NCBI RefSeq assembly: GCF_013170805.1
Contig: NZ_CP051293.1
Span: forward strand, 5,710,001-5,774,000
DNA length: 64,000 nucleotides
Source: Mesorhizobium sp. NZP2077
Lineage (GTDB): Bacteria; Pseudomonadota; Alphaproteobacteria; Rhizobiales; Rhizobiaceae
Direction: 5' to 3'
Every line of letters begins with the position of its first letter. Position 1 is the first letter of the stretch. The translations under genes and the position numbers were made by a program. Shown one piece after another: positions 8,854-18,405 of this stretch. The notes beneath the pieces are model-generated. The model was not told the DNA's origin. It was given only the letters and a program-made list of their open reading frames with translations, and ran no database searches.

Positions 8854-9696
8854 CTATTTGACCGAGCCCGCGGTCATGCCGGCGAGGAAGTACCTCTGGG
8901 CAACGAGGTAGATGATCAAGAGCGGTAGCGAGCCGAGCACGCTCATCGCCATCATCTGGTTCCATTCGAAGGCGTGCTGCCCCATCAACAGCTGGATGCC
9001 GATCGGGACGGTGCGCATCGAAGTCGACTTCGTCAGCGTGAGCGCAAAGAGAAATTCGTTCCAGCACAGAAGGAAGGTGTAGACCGACGTCGCCACGATA
9101 CCAGGCAATGAAATCGGGACGACCACCCGCCAAAGCGCTGTCCAACTGGTGCCGCCATCGACAGCCACGGCTTCATCGAGATCGCGGGGCAAGGTGTTCA
9201 GATATCCCGTCATCAGCAGGATCGCGTAGGGCAGCGTAAACACCAGGTAGGTCAGGATCAGTGCGACGTAGGTATCGAAGATACCGTATGAGACGACAAG
9301 CCCGAAGAAGGGGATCAAAAGTGTGATCGGCGGAATCGTCTGCGTGCTGATGATGAGTGTGTTCAGGCTGCCCTTGCCGCGGAAGTTGAAGCGGCTGAAC
9401 CCGTAGGCGGCCAGCAAGGCGATCAGTACCGTCAGCACTGTCACCGTTCCCGCCACGAAATAGCTGTTGAAGAAGAAGCGCAGCTTTACCGGGTCGCCAA
9501 GGATGGCTGCGTAAGCTTCCAGCGTGAAGGCCTTGGGCAGGATGGTTGGCGGCAGGGCAAAGATTTCGGTATTCGATTTGAACGAACTGCTCAGCATCCA
9601 GTAGATCGGGAATGCCGCGAAAAAGAGCCCCGCTGCAAGCGCTACGTGGAGCGCGACGGTGATCAGCCTGTCTTTCGACGTATGCCTTTTCCTCAT
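8854..9696 (-). CDS. Carbohydrate ABC transporter permease, MalG type
   Basis: A 280-residue inner-membrane permease with about six membrane helices. The first is at about residues 12-31 (VALHVALAAGLFFAAFPIYW). The cytoplasmic EAA loop that docks the ATPase is DLDEAVAVDGGTSWTALWRV followed by VVPISLPGI. The C-terminus ends in the MTAGSVK typical of CUT1 MalG/UgpE proteins. It pairs with the MalF-type permease encoded 5 bp upstream. Confidence 0.93.
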   Translation of the reverse strand: MRKRHTSKDRLITVALHVALAAGLFFAAFPIYWMLSSSFKSNTEIFALPPTILPKAFTLEAYAAILGDPVKLRFFFNSYFVAGTVTVLTVLIALLAAYGFSRFNFRGKGSLNTLIISTQTIPPITLLIPFFGLVVSYGIFDTYVALILTYLVFTLPYAILLMTGYLNTLPRDLDEAVAVDGGTSWTALWRVVVPISLPGIVATSVYTFLLCWNEFLFALTLTKSTSMRTVPIGIQLLMGQHAFEWNQMMAMSVLGSLPLLIIYLVAQRYFLAGMTAGSVK

Positions 9697-9701
9697 GGTG
9701 A

Positions 9702-10598
9702 CTACCGAGCCTTTTGATAGCGGATGTAGAACAGCGTCAGGCCGAGAGAGATCAACAAGATGACCACGGCACTCGCCGAAGCCTGCGACAGGTTGTAGCT
9801 CGAAAACGCCAGCTTGTAGGTGTAGGTGCTGAGAACCTCGGTCGAGTAGATCGGGCCACCGCCCGTCGTTATCCAGATCAATGGGAAGACCTGCATGGTC
9901 CAGATGAAGTCGAGCAGCGAGATGCTGATGATGATCGGCATCAGCTGTGGAATGGTGATGAAGATCAGCTTCTGGTAGGCTTTCGCCCCGTCGATATCGG
10001 CGGCCTCGTAGAAATCCTTGGGAATGCCCTGCAAACCCGCGAGCAGGCTGACCATGAAGAGCGGATAGCCCGCCCAGATATTGGCGAAGGTAACGGCGTG
10101 CAGCGCGGTCTCAGGCGAGGAAAACCATTCAACCTTGGAACCGATGATGCCCAATTGCAGGAGAATGCTGTTCACGACGCCGTTCGGCTCGAGCAGCAAG
10201 CGCCAGATCACCGCGATGATCACCGCGGTGAACAGCCAGGGCAGGATGTAGAGCACGCGCAGAATATTGCGCAGCATCGGATTGATGCGGTCGCTGTTCA
10301 GCATGAGCGCGAAGATCATGCCGATGGTCATGTGGAAAATGACACTCATGCAAGTGAAGTAGAGCGTGTGCCACAGCGAAGCCCAGAACACCGGATCGTT
10401 GAAGATCGCCTGGTAGTGTTTCAGCCCGGCAAAGGACGGGTCGCGACGCAGCACCGCGCTGTTCTGGAACGAGTAGGCAATCACCGTCACCATCGGCAGC
10501 AGCATCAGAAGGCCGATGATGAGCAGCGAGGGCGACAGATAGAGGTAGGGTGCGACCGCTCGTTTCAGCTTGTGGTGGGAGCGCTTTTGCCGGGTCAT
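9702..10598 (-). CDS. Carbohydrate ABC transporter permease, MalF type
   Basis: A 298-residue CUT1-type inner-membrane permease. The basic N-terminus precedes the first membrane helix (YLSPSLLIIGLLMLLPMVTV), and about five more follow. The EAA loop is DFYEAADIDGAKAYQKLIFI then TIPQLMPII. It forms the membrane channel with the neighbouring MalG-type protein. It is separated from the binding-protein gene by 134 bp containing a strong hairpin (10677-10708). Confidence 0.93.
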   Translation of the reverse strand: MTRQKRSHHKLKRAVAPYLYLSPSLLIIGLLMLLPMVTVIAYSFQNSAVLRRDPSFAGLKHYQAIFNDPVFWASLWHTLYFTCMSVIFHMTIGMIFALMLNSDRINPMLRNILRVLYILPWLFTAVIIAVIWRLLLEPNGVVNSILLQLGIIGSKVEWFSSPETALHAVTFANIWAGYPLFMVSLLAGLQGIPKDFYEAADIDGAKAYQKLIFITIPQLMPIIISISLLDFIWTMQVFPLIWITTGGGPIYSTEVLSTYTYKLAFSSYNLSQASASAVVILLISLGLTLFYIRYQKAR

Positions 10599-10676
10599 GT
10601 GCCAACCTTGGGATACGCCTTCAAGAGAAGGTAAGCTTCAAAAACAGGTCCATCTCAAATTGCCGATCCGTTGTTG

Positions 10677-10708
10677 CCGGGTGGCCTGCCCGAAGTCAGG
10701 CCACCCGG
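10677..10708 (-). other. Intercistronic hairpin after the binding-protein gene
   Basis: A perfect 12-bp stem (10677-10688 with 10697-10708) with an 8-nt loop, 25 bp downstream of the binding-protein stop and upstream of the permease genes. No U-tract follows in the leftward transcript. It is therefore more likely an mRNA-stabilising or partial-termination element that raises binding protein over permease, as is common in ABC operons (inference). Confidence 0.7.
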
Positions 10709-10732
10709 TCGAATAAACGGGAAACAGGCCGA

Positions 10733-11980
10733 TCAGAATTTCGCCATCCAGCCCTTCTGAGCGGCGGCGGCGGCTTGTTCCGGAGACTGCTCGCCGGCGA
10801 GCATCTTCTGGGCTTGCACGTCGAACTGGGTCATCAGGTCTTCAGCCACCGGCAGGCCGGTGAACTCATTGGCGAGATAGCCGGTCTTGAAGATTTCAAA
10901 AGCCTTGGCGAAAGCCTTGTCAGAGGTCACGAAATCGGGCTTGGCATTGACGTTTCCCGGGAAGGCGTTTGCAAGCGACACGAGCTTGGCGTTCACCTTT
11001 TCACTCATCAGATATTGGACGAGTTTCCAGGCCTCTTCCTGATGTTTCGAGGCAGCAGAAATGCCGATGCCCCAGGATGCATAGGGAAGGCCGCGCTTGC
11101 CGGTATAGTTGTCCACGACCGGGACCGGGATGAGGTCGAAGTTCAGCTTGGGATTGCGCTTGCGGATGAGGTTCACATGCGCGAGCGAGTCGATCATCAT
11201 CCCGACGCGATCGTTGACGAATTCCTCGACCTTTTCCTGTTCGGTCTTGGTGGCGATGCCGGGCGAGATGGTGCCGGCGTCGTTCAGTGATTTGACGAAG
11301 GTGAGCATATCCACCACCGGTTTGCCCTCAAGGTCCGGCTTGCCGTTCGCCATCATCGACTGGCCCGAAGCCCAAACCCACGACATCATGTCGTTCTGGA
11401 CGCCGGATGGCGTTTGCAGCGACAGCGGCAGCACCCAGCCATACTGGTTCTTGTCGGCGTGGGTCATCTTCTTGGCGGCTTCGAGAAACTCCGCACGGGT
11501 CGACGGCAGCTTGGTCACGCCTGCCTGGGCGGCGAGGTCCAGATTGACGAAGACAGGATAGACGAAGGAAGCCACGGGAAACATCACCGCCTTGCCGTCC
11601 ACCTTGATGATATCCGCGACTTGGGCTTTGTCGAACTTGCTCGCATCCATCATCGGGTTCATGTCGGCCAGCGCACCCTGCGCGTTCAGATTGTTCACCC
11701 AGGCGCCGTCGAGACCGACGACGTCGCTGAGCGTTCCGGTTGCAGCACCAACCGAGATCTGGTCTCGCGTGGTCGCATAGGGACCGCTGACCAGCGTCAC
11801 CTTGATGCCGGGATTCGCGGCCTCGAAATCGTCCATGATTTTCCGCAAGGAGCCTGCGGGCAGCTCAGGCTCCCACCATTGGGTGAATTCCAGCGTCGTG
11901 TCTGCCATGGCGGCGGTTGCGCCAAGCAACCATGCGGCCGCGGCTATTTTCAGCATCGCGGGCTTTATCCGAAACGTCAT
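10733..11980 (-). CDS. Extracellular sugar-binding protein of ABC importer
   Basis: A 415-residue periplasmic solute-binding protein of family 1 (MalE/UgpB-like). The ATG at 11980 follows AAGGAGGAG at ideal spacing and opens a Sec signal peptide (basic TFRIKPAMLK, hydrophobic IAAAAWLLGATAA, cleavage after AMA). An upstream in-frame ATG at 12037 would bury the signal peptide and is rejected. The mature start DTTLEFTQWWEPELP is typical of family 1. It delivers an unknown carbohydrate to the permeases at 8854-10598. It is encoded between the ATPase and permease genes. Confidence 0.94.
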   Translation of the reverse strand: MTFRIKPAMLKIAAAAWLLGATAAMADTTLEFTQWWEPELPAGSLRKIMDDFEAANPGIKVTLVSGPYATTRDQISVGAATGTLSDVVGLDGAWVNNLNAQGALADMNPMMDASKFDKAQVADIIKVDGKAVMFPVASFVYPVFVNLDLAAQAGVTKLPSTRAEFLEAAKKMTHADKNQYGWVLPLSLQTPSGVQNDMMSWVWASGQSMMANGKPDLEGKPVVDMLTFVKSLNDAGTISPGIATKTEQEKVEEFVNDRVGMMIDSLAHVNLIRKRNPKLNFDLIPVPVVDNYTGKRGLPYASWGIGISAASKHQEEAWKLVQYLMSEKVNAKLVSLANAFPGNVNAKPDFVTSDKAFAKAFEIFKTGYLANEFTGLPVAEDLMTQFDVQAQKMLAGEQSPEQAAAAAQKGWMAKF

Positions 11981-12062
11981 TTCTTTCTCCTCCTTCTCTG
12001 GGATCGACCGCACAATGCAGCCGATCGTCTGCTTCATTCAGAAGTCTTCTTACGCGTACTTT

Positions 12063-12087
12063 CGCAGGCGCCTCGCTCTCGCCTGCG
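12063..12087 (-). other. Short hairpin between ATPase and binding-protein genes
   Basis: CGCAGGCG (12063-12070) pairs with CGCCTGCG (12080-12087) around a 9-nt loop in the 124-bp gap between the two genes. There is no U-tract. It could be an RNA-processing or attenuation point; support is weak. Confidence 0.3.
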
Positions 12088-12104
12088 GGCTCTGCCACAG
12101 TTCT

Positions 12105-13250
<1,146 letters not shown>

Positions 13251-13340
13251 ATTCCTCCCTCCACAAGTCTAAGCCACTGATTTTTATGCTCTTCCTCGGC
13301 TCATGTTCACCTGCGAAATACTTTCCTCGGATAGTTCGAG

Positions 13341-14291
13341 CTATGTTCCGGTATCTAGTTGCGCATAGTTCAGTTCGACTGCCGACGGCGCGTTCGTCGA
13401 CGCCAAGAGTTCCGTGACCTGGTCGCCGGTCGGAAGCGCCTCGCGCCCGCCACGCCCCGTTATCGAAAGGGCCGCCGCTGCGGCAGCGAATGCCACCCGG
13501 CCAGCGGTGTCGGCACCGCGCGTCAATGCATGGGCATAGGCGCCATGAAAGCAGTCACCGGCACCGGTCGAGTCAACGACGACAACCCGGTGCGGAGGCA
13601 GGTGCCAGAGCCCTGTCTCACCGCGTCCGCGATAGTACACGCCCCTGCCGCCATCGGTCAGAACCACGGCGGATCGCGACGGCGACCACAATGCATCGAG
13701 CATCTCGGCGGGCGATCGGCAACCCGTAGCGGTCCGCGCAAAGCCGAGCGGAAGAATGAGATGGTCGCAGAGCGCGATTAGCCGGTCCGTGGCCGGGCCG
13801 CTGCTCCATTCGATATCGCCGAGGATCGCAAGGCCGAGATCGCGAGCCCGAGCCACGACATCCAGCGACCGGATCGCATAGCTATCGACGATCAGCACGG
13901 TCGCGCGGCTAAGAACCTCGTCCGGAAAGTCCGGCGCGGTGCCCAGCATCGCTTCGTCGTCATACGCGATGAACCGCTCTCCGTCCGAGCCGACCGTGAT
14001 GCGCGAGCGTACCGGGCGCGCCTCGGCGTGGCGCGGCGCGAATGCGGTTTCAACGCCGCTCGCAACGAGATCGCACAACACGGCGTCGTCGGCGGCACTG
14101 CCCAGCCATCCGACGACCCCGGCGCGGCCGCCGAGGCGCGCGACGGCGGCAAGTGCCGTCGCGACATTTCCCCCGAAAGCCCGAGCACTTTGCAGAACCT
14201 TCCCCTTGCCCGCCGACAACGGCTGATCGACATAGACGATGTCGTCGATCGCAATAGCTCCGAAGCCGAGGATGGAAGGGACGGTGGGCAT
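13341..14291 (-). CDS. PfkB-family carbohydrate kinase
   Basis: A 316-residue ribokinase-like enzyme. The N-terminal substrate region has FGGNVATALAAVARLGGRAG and the C-terminal PfkB signature is DSTGAGDCFHGAYAHAL, with the catalytic Asp in GAGD and the anion hole. It is expected to phosphorylate a sugar or sugar acid in the cytoplasm. Its start lies 3 bp after the aldolase-like gene stop, so a kinase-then-aldolase sequence (phosphorylate, then cleave) is plausible, as in KDG, tagatose-6-phosphate and sulfoquinovose routes. The substrate is not determined. Confidence 0.9.
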   Translation of the reverse strand: MPTVPSILGFGAIAIDDIVYVDQPLSAGKGKVLQSARAFGGNVATALAAVARLGGRAGVVGWLGSAADDAVLCDLVASGVETAFAPRHAEARPVRSRITVGSDGERFIAYDDEAMLGTAPDFPDEVLSRATVLIVDSYAIRSLDVVARARDLGLAILGDIEWSSGPATDRLIALCDHLILPLGFARTATGCRSPAEMLDALWSPSRSAVVLTDGGRGVYYRGRGETGLWHLPPHRVVVVDSTGAGDCFHGAYAHALTRGADTAGRVAFAAAAAALSITGRGGREALPTGDQVTELLASTNAPSAVELNYAQLDTGT

Positions 14292-14294
14292 CGT

Positions 14295-15095
14295 TCAGGC
14301 ACCCGCCTTCGCCAAGGCGTCTTGCGCCGAAAGGCCGTCATGGATAACGCCCCGAAAGGCGATCGCTGCCTTTTCCGGATCGCCATGCCCCCAGAGATTG
14401 CGGCCCACCACGGCACCGCGCGCGCCGGCACGGATGGCGTCCGCCGTCTGCTGAAGGGCGCCGAGCAGCGTGTCGGTCTTCGGCCCACCCGCGATCACAA
14501 CCGGCACCGGGCAGGTCCGAACGGTCTCTCGAAACGACTCGAAATCGCCCGTGTAGCCGATCTTGATCACGTCGACGCCGGACTCGTAGCCGATGCGTGC
14601 CGCATAGGCGATCTCGTCGGGGGTGAAGACGATTTTTGCGCCGTCGGTGAAATCGCGAGGGTAGATGTGCGCCACCACTGGCATGCCGTAACGGGCCGCC
14701 GCATTTACCGAATCGGTCAGCCAGCGTATGTATTTGCCCTCGGTCGCGCCACGCACCGGAATGGCCACGGCCAACGCATCGGCGCCAGCGCGCACCGCAT
14801 CCTCGGGCGTTGCAATCAGTTCACTGATGCGATCGTCCGGAGTGAAGCAGCCGGCCTGGATCACAAGGGCAGCCTTGCCCGCGTATTGCGGCCACAGATG
14901 GCGCGCGGTGCCAGGTTGGATGCTGACGTAGTCGGGTTTGCCCATCATGACGCGTGCCAGCGCGCCCGGCAGGTCGGCAAGACCTCCTTTGCGCACGTCG
15001 CCATAGCCGACAAAGTGGTCGACCGCGCCGCCAAAAAGGTTTCCCGATGGATGTGAGAAGAGGCGCGCCAGGCGCACCTTGGTTCCGAGGCTCAT
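14295..15095 (-). CDS. Class I aldolase of the DeoC/FbaB/LacD (LsrF-like) superfamily
   Basis: About 266 residues from the ATG at 15095, which follows GGAGAG on the reverse strand. Upstream codons are open to 15257 but would run across the regulatory region, so the longer start is rejected. The fold-level motifs are LFGGAVDHFVGYG near the N-terminus, the likely Schiff-base lysine in VDVIKIGYTGD, and the phosphate-binding segments VVIAGGPKTDT and GARGAVVGRNLWGH. The family cleaves or transfers phosphorylated ketoses (fructose-1,6-bisphosphate, tagatose-bisphosphate, LsrF thiolase). It is the first gene of the leftward operon, so it is probably the committed step after the adjacent PfkB kinase. 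Confidence 0.8.
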   Translation of the reverse strand: MSLGTKVRLARLFSHPSGNLFGGAVDHFVGYGDVRKGGLADLPGALARVMMGKPDYVSIQPGTARHLWPQYAGKAALVIQAGCFTPDDRISELIATPEDAVRAGADALAVAIPVRGATEGKYIRWLTDSVNAAARYGMPVVAHIYPRDFTDGAKIVFTPDEIAYAARIGYESGVDVIKIGYTGDFESFRETVRTCPVPVVIAGGPKTDTLLGALQQTADAIRAGARGAVVGRNLWGHGDPEKAAIAFRGVIHDGLSAQDALAKAGA

Positions 15096-15143
15096 GAGTT
15101 CAAAACTCTCCAATTGATTGACTTCAAAATCCTGGACCCAGTG

Positions 15144-15191
15144 TTTTCGAAAGAAAGGATAAATGCAATCTTTCGAAAGCTTTCGATTTCG
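15144..15191. promoter_or_regulatory. Candidate DeoR operator: TTTCG repeat cluster
   Basis: Four TTTCG units fall within 48 bp: TTTTCGAAAG at 15144-15153, the perfect palindrome CTTTCGAAAG at 15170-15179, then TTTCG at 15181-15185 and 15187-15191. The cluster lies between the divergent aldolase (start 15095) and DeoR (start 15257) genes. Repeated CTTTC/TTTCG words are the kind of site bound by DeoR-family repressors, so autoregulation and control of the sugar operon are likely (inference). Confidence 0.6.
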
Positions 15192-15256
15192 CGTATTTTT
15201 GGTAGAGTGAACCGAGGCCAGGGTGATCGCTGGCGCATGGAGGCAAGGACAGGGCA

Positions 15257-16018
15257 ATGTTGTCAGAGCAGAGACGCCAATCGATCCTGGGTGAAGTGCA
15301 ACGCAGCGGACAGGTTCGCATCAAGGACCTGTCAGACGATTTTGGCGTGTCGGAAGTCACGGTGCGCTCCGACCTCGAGATACTGGATCGCAAGGGGCTG
15401 CTGACCAAGACCCGTGGAGGGGCGGTGACCCGGACCACGGATTCAACCACGGCCGCGTTCGCCCGGCGGATGCAGACGAACCTCGATGCAAAGAAACGCA
15501 TCGCCCGGGCGGCGATAGAGCTGTTCGAGGACAACCAATCGGTCATCTTCGACGGCGGGTCGACATTGATGCAGGTTGCCATGCTGTTACCGCCGCTCAG
15601 CAATGTCGTGGTCGCGGCCACTGCGATGAATATCGTGCAGCATCTGATGCATCGGCCCGGGCTCGACGTTCACATGATCGGTGGCCGGGTCTATCCAGAC
15701 ACGGTGAGCACGCTGATCACCGATGCCGACACGGCTCTCGGCGGCTTGGTAGCGCATCAGGTCTTTGTTGGAGCGCATGCGATTGACTCGTCACTGGATG
15801 TGGTCGACGTGAACGAAGACATGGCGCGAACGAAGCGAAACCTCGTGCGCATGGCCCGACGCGTCGTCCTGCTTGCGGATTCGAGCAAATGGGGCGTCAG
15901 CGGGACCTCCAAGGCATTTTCGCTGTCGAGCGTCGATGTTGTGATCACCGACGATGGCCTGTCCGGCCCGATACGCAGCCAGCTTGAGAGGACCGGGGCC
16001 AAGATGATCTATGCCTGA
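15257..16018 (+). CDS. DeoR-family transcriptional regulator
   Basis: A 253-residue repressor of sugar catabolism. The N-terminal DeoR HTH reads RRQSILGEVQRSGQVRIKDL then FGVSEVTVRSDLEILDRKGL. The C-terminal DeoRC effector domain has IFDGGSTLMQVA (phosphosugar-binding, NagB-like fold) and VFVGAHAID. It is divergent from the 12-gene leftward sugar operon and presumably controls it in response to a phosphorylated intermediate. The start at 15257 follows GGAGGCAAGGAC on the plus strand. Confidence 0.93.
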   Translation: MLSEQRRQSILGEVQRSGQVRIKDLSDDFGVSEVTVRSDLEILDRKGLLTKTRGGAVTRTTDSTTAAFARRMQTNLDAKKRIARAAIELFEDNQSVIFDGGSTLMQVAMLLPPLSNVVVAATAMNIVQHLMHRPGLDVHMIGGRVYPDTVSTLITDADTALGGLVAHQVFVGAHAIDSSLDVVDVNEDMARTKRNLVRMARRVVLLADSSKWGVSGTSKAFSLSSVDVVITDDGLSGPIRSQLERTGAKMIYA

Positions 16019-16179
16019 CCCCGTCGCTGTCCCTGGCCGCGACCGAAATATCCACTTCGCGCATGACCCACGGGATTCACATCGGCGCCCGGCCGTTTTT
16101 TCAGGTCTGTCATTTTCTCCTCCCAAGGCTGGCAGCCTCCCGAATGTCGCGCCAGCATTTTCGCATGATCTATAAAAAT

Positions 16180-16193
16180 TTTACGCGCGTCAA
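16180..16193. promoter_or_regulatory. Candidate LacI-family operator upstream of the dehydrogenase gene
   Basis: TTTACGCGCGTCAA is close to the palindrome TTGACGCGCGTCAA (one mismatch), with the central CG typical of LacI operators. It lies 95 bp upstream of the gene at 16288. A related sequence, TTTCGCGCGTCAAA, lies upstream of the LacI gene at 19563-19576, which suggests one shared regulator. Confidence 0.5.
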
Positions 16194-16226
16194 GATTTAA
16201 AACGTTGTATAGCGCTTTCCCAGAAT

Positions 16227-16250
16227 GATCCGTTGCCGGCGCAACGGATC
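16227..16250. repeat. Hairpin with 10-bp arms in the leader of the dehydrogenase gene
   Basis: GATCCGTTGC (16227-16236) and GCAACGGATC (16241-16250) flank a CGGC loop. The flanks (AGCGCTTTCC before and AGCATGACG after) look like the degenerate intergenic palindromes scattered through rhizobial genomes (recollection). The remaining intergenic bases from 16019 to 16287 show nothing else I can name. Confidence 0.5.
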
Positions 16251-16287
16251 CGGCAGAGCATGACGAAGTTGGGAGGTACGGCCAGAA

Positions 16288-17436
16288 ATGCAGGCAAAAT
16301 CAAAGGATAAGCTCGGAATCGGCGTCATCGGATGCGGCAACATCTCGATGACCTACCTGCGCAATGCCGCGCTTTTCGGTGGCATTGAGCTGCGCGCTTG
16401 CGCCGATATTTCGTCCGACATGGCGGCGCTGCGGGCGAAGGAATATGGCATCCGGGCGCTCAGCGTCGATGCGCTGCTGGCCGATCCCGAGATCGATCTC
16501 GTGCTCAACCTGACCATTCCCGCGGCACATTTCGACATTTCGGTTTCCGCGCTTTCGGCGGGAAAACACGTCTTCACCGAAAAGCCGCTGGCGACTTCTG
16601 CCAGCGACGGGCGCCGGCTGGTGGCGGAGGCGGCCAAACGCGGCGTGCTGCTTGGCTCGGCCCCCGACACATTCCTCGGTGCCGCCGGACGCCGGGCGCG
16701 GCGCCTGATGGATGAAGGCGTAATTGGCCGCCCGGTCACCGGCACCGCCTTCATGATGGGGCGCGGCATGGAGCACTGGCACCCGAACCCGCAATTCTAC
16801 TACCAGCCGGGCGGCGGCCCGGTGTTCGACATGGGTCCTTATTACCTCACCATGCTGGTTAATCTGCTTGGTCCGGTCGCGCGGGTGGTGGCGATGGCGA
16901 CGAAGGGGCAGGAGGAACGGTTGATCACTGCCGAAGGGCCGTTCAAGAACACGACCTTCAAGGTCGGCACGCCGACCAACGTGCTGTCGCTGCTCGAATT
17001 CCGCTCGGGCGCCACCGTCACCTTCGGCGCCTCGTGGGATGTCTTCAAGCATTCCAACCATCCGATCGAACTGCATGGCACGGAAGGCTCGCTGCGCCTG
17101 CCCGATCCCGACACGTTCGGCGGCACCGTGTCGCTGTCCGAACGCGGCGCGGACTGGAAGGATTTCGCCAGCGAAGGCGAACTCTACGGCGCCCGCAATT
17201 GGCCTTATGCCGCGCCCGACCGCGCCAATTACCGCATGCTAGGCGTCGCCGATCTGGTACGCTCGCTGAAGACAAGTGCGGCACCGCGCGCGTCCGGCAA
17301 TTTGGCGCTGCACGTGCTGGAAATCATGGAGGCGATCCTGCATTCGGGCGAAACGAAGAGCTCGGTCGCCATTACGGGCGATGTCGTCCAGCCGGCATTG
17401 CTGACCGAGGATGAAGCAAGCAGCCTGCTCGCCTAG
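16288..17436 (+). CDS. Gfo/Idh/MocA-family oxidoreductase
   Basis: A 382-residue NAD(P)-dependent dehydrogenase. The Rossmann motif is IGVIGCGNISMTY (from residue 11), the family lysine motif is GKHVFTEKPLATS (EKP at 98-100), and the catalytic helix is GGGPVFDMGPYYLTMLVNLLGP. It acts on a sugar, inositol or glycoside. It is clearly different from the dehydrogenase at 6882-7958, with longer insertions. It is followed within 4 bp by an esterase-like gene and faces a LacI regulator, so the pair is probably a small inducible unit for a modified sugar. Confidence 0.9.
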   Translation: MQAKSKDKLGIGVIGCGNISMTYLRNAALFGGIELRACADISSDMAALRAKEYGIRALSVDALLADPEIDLVLNLTIPAAHFDISVSALSAGKHVFTEKPLATSASDGRRLVAEAAKRGVLLGSAPDTFLGAAGRRARRLMDEGVIGRPVTGTAFMMGRGMEHWHPNPQFYYQPGGGPVFDMGPYYLTMLVNLLGPVARVVAMATKGQEERLITAEGPFKNTTFKVGTPTNVLSLLEFRSGATVTFGASWDVFKHSNHPIELHGTEGSLRLPDPDTFGGTVSLSERGADWKDFASEGELYGARNWPYAAPDRANYRMLGVADLVRSLKTSAAPRASGNLALHVLEIMEAILHSGETKSSVAITGDVVQPALLTEDEASSLLA

Positions 17437-17439
17437 TCC

Positions 17440-18405
17440 ATGACGGAGACAGCAATGACGCTCGATCCGGATGCGTTGCGTGTCCTTGAAATTGGCCGTG
17501 CGGGCGGCGGCGAGCCGTTCGAGAACGGCAGCGTGGCGGCGGCGCGCGCCGCCTACAACGCCTCGTTCCCGACGCAGCAGGGCGAGATCGAGCCGGTGGC
17601 GGTGACCTCGCAACAAGAGGTCGACGGGCCGAACGGCCCGGTCACGGTCCGCATCCATCGTGGCCTCGGCGCGCCGCGGATCGGGGCACGCGCCGTGCTC
17701 TATCTGCATGGCGGCGGCTGGGTCATCGGCAATCTCTCCTCGCATGACGAGATCTGCCGCTGGCTGGCCAATCTGGCCAACGCCGTCGTCGTCTGCCCCG
17801 ATTATCGGCTGGCGCCGGAGCACAAATTTCCGGCAGGGCTCGAGGATTGCGCGGCGGCGCTGCGCTTCATGGTGGAGAATGCCGGCGAGTTGGGCATAGA
17901 CCCGCCCTGCATCGCCGTTGCCGGCGACAGCGCCGGCGGCAACCTTGCCGCCGTTCTGGCGTTGCTTGCCCGAGACGGGCTTGCACCCCGGCTTGCCGCC
18001 CAGATTCTGATCTATCCCAACACCGATGCCCGCCAGACGGAGGACAGCTACCGGCGTTTCGGCGATGGCTTCGGACTGACCGCCGCCACCATGGCCTGGT
18101 TCCGCGACCACTATGTCCGAACACCAGACGACATCACGGACTGGCGCGTTTCGCCGCTGCTGGCGCCGAGCCTCGCAGGTGCTGCACCTGCGTTTGTCGT
18201 GATCGCCGGCCATGACATCCTTGCCGACGAAGGCACGGCCTATGCCGAGCGCTTGCGCGCCTATGGGGTGCCGCTGATCCTGCGGCACAGGCCGGGTCAG
18301 ATTCACGGCTTCGTCTCGATGGGCCGCCACATCCCGGCTGCGCGGCAAGTGGTGAGCGAGGCGGCGGCCTGGCTCAAACAGCAGAGGCCCGTTCAGGCCG
18401 ACTGA
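17440..18405 (+). CDS. Alpha/beta hydrolase of the hormone-sensitive-lipase/esterase family
   Basis: 321 residues. The HSL oxyanion motif HGGGWVIGN, the nucleophile motif GDSAGGNLAA, a late Asp in IAGHDILADEG and His in GQIHGFVSM form the family IV esterase signature. Such proteins hydrolyse short acyl esters in the cytoplasm. ATG at 17440 or the in-frame ATG at 17455 could be the start. The stop overlaps the end of the convergent LacI gene by 13 bp, so no terminator separates them. Confidence 0.88.
   Translation: MTETAMTLDPDALRVLEIGRAGGGEPFENGSVAAARAAYNASFPTQQGEIEPVAVTSQQEVDGPNGPVTVRIHRGLGAPRIGARAVLYLHGGGWVIGNLSSHDEICRWLANLANAVVVCPDYRLAPEHKFPAGLEDCAAALRFMVENAGELGIDPPCIAVAGDSAGGNLAAVLALLARDGLAPRLAAQILIYPNTDARQTEDSYRRFGDGFGLTAATMAWFRDHYVRTPDDITDWRVSPLLAPSLAGAAPAFVVIAGHDILADEGTAYAERLRAYGVPLILRHRPGQIHGFVSMGRHIPAARQVVSEAAAWLKQQRPVQAD

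Noticed and set aside
18393..18405. Frameshift or misassembly at the convergent 3' overlap
   Set aside because: Both proteins end with typical C-termini of their families, so the 13-bp overlap is natural.
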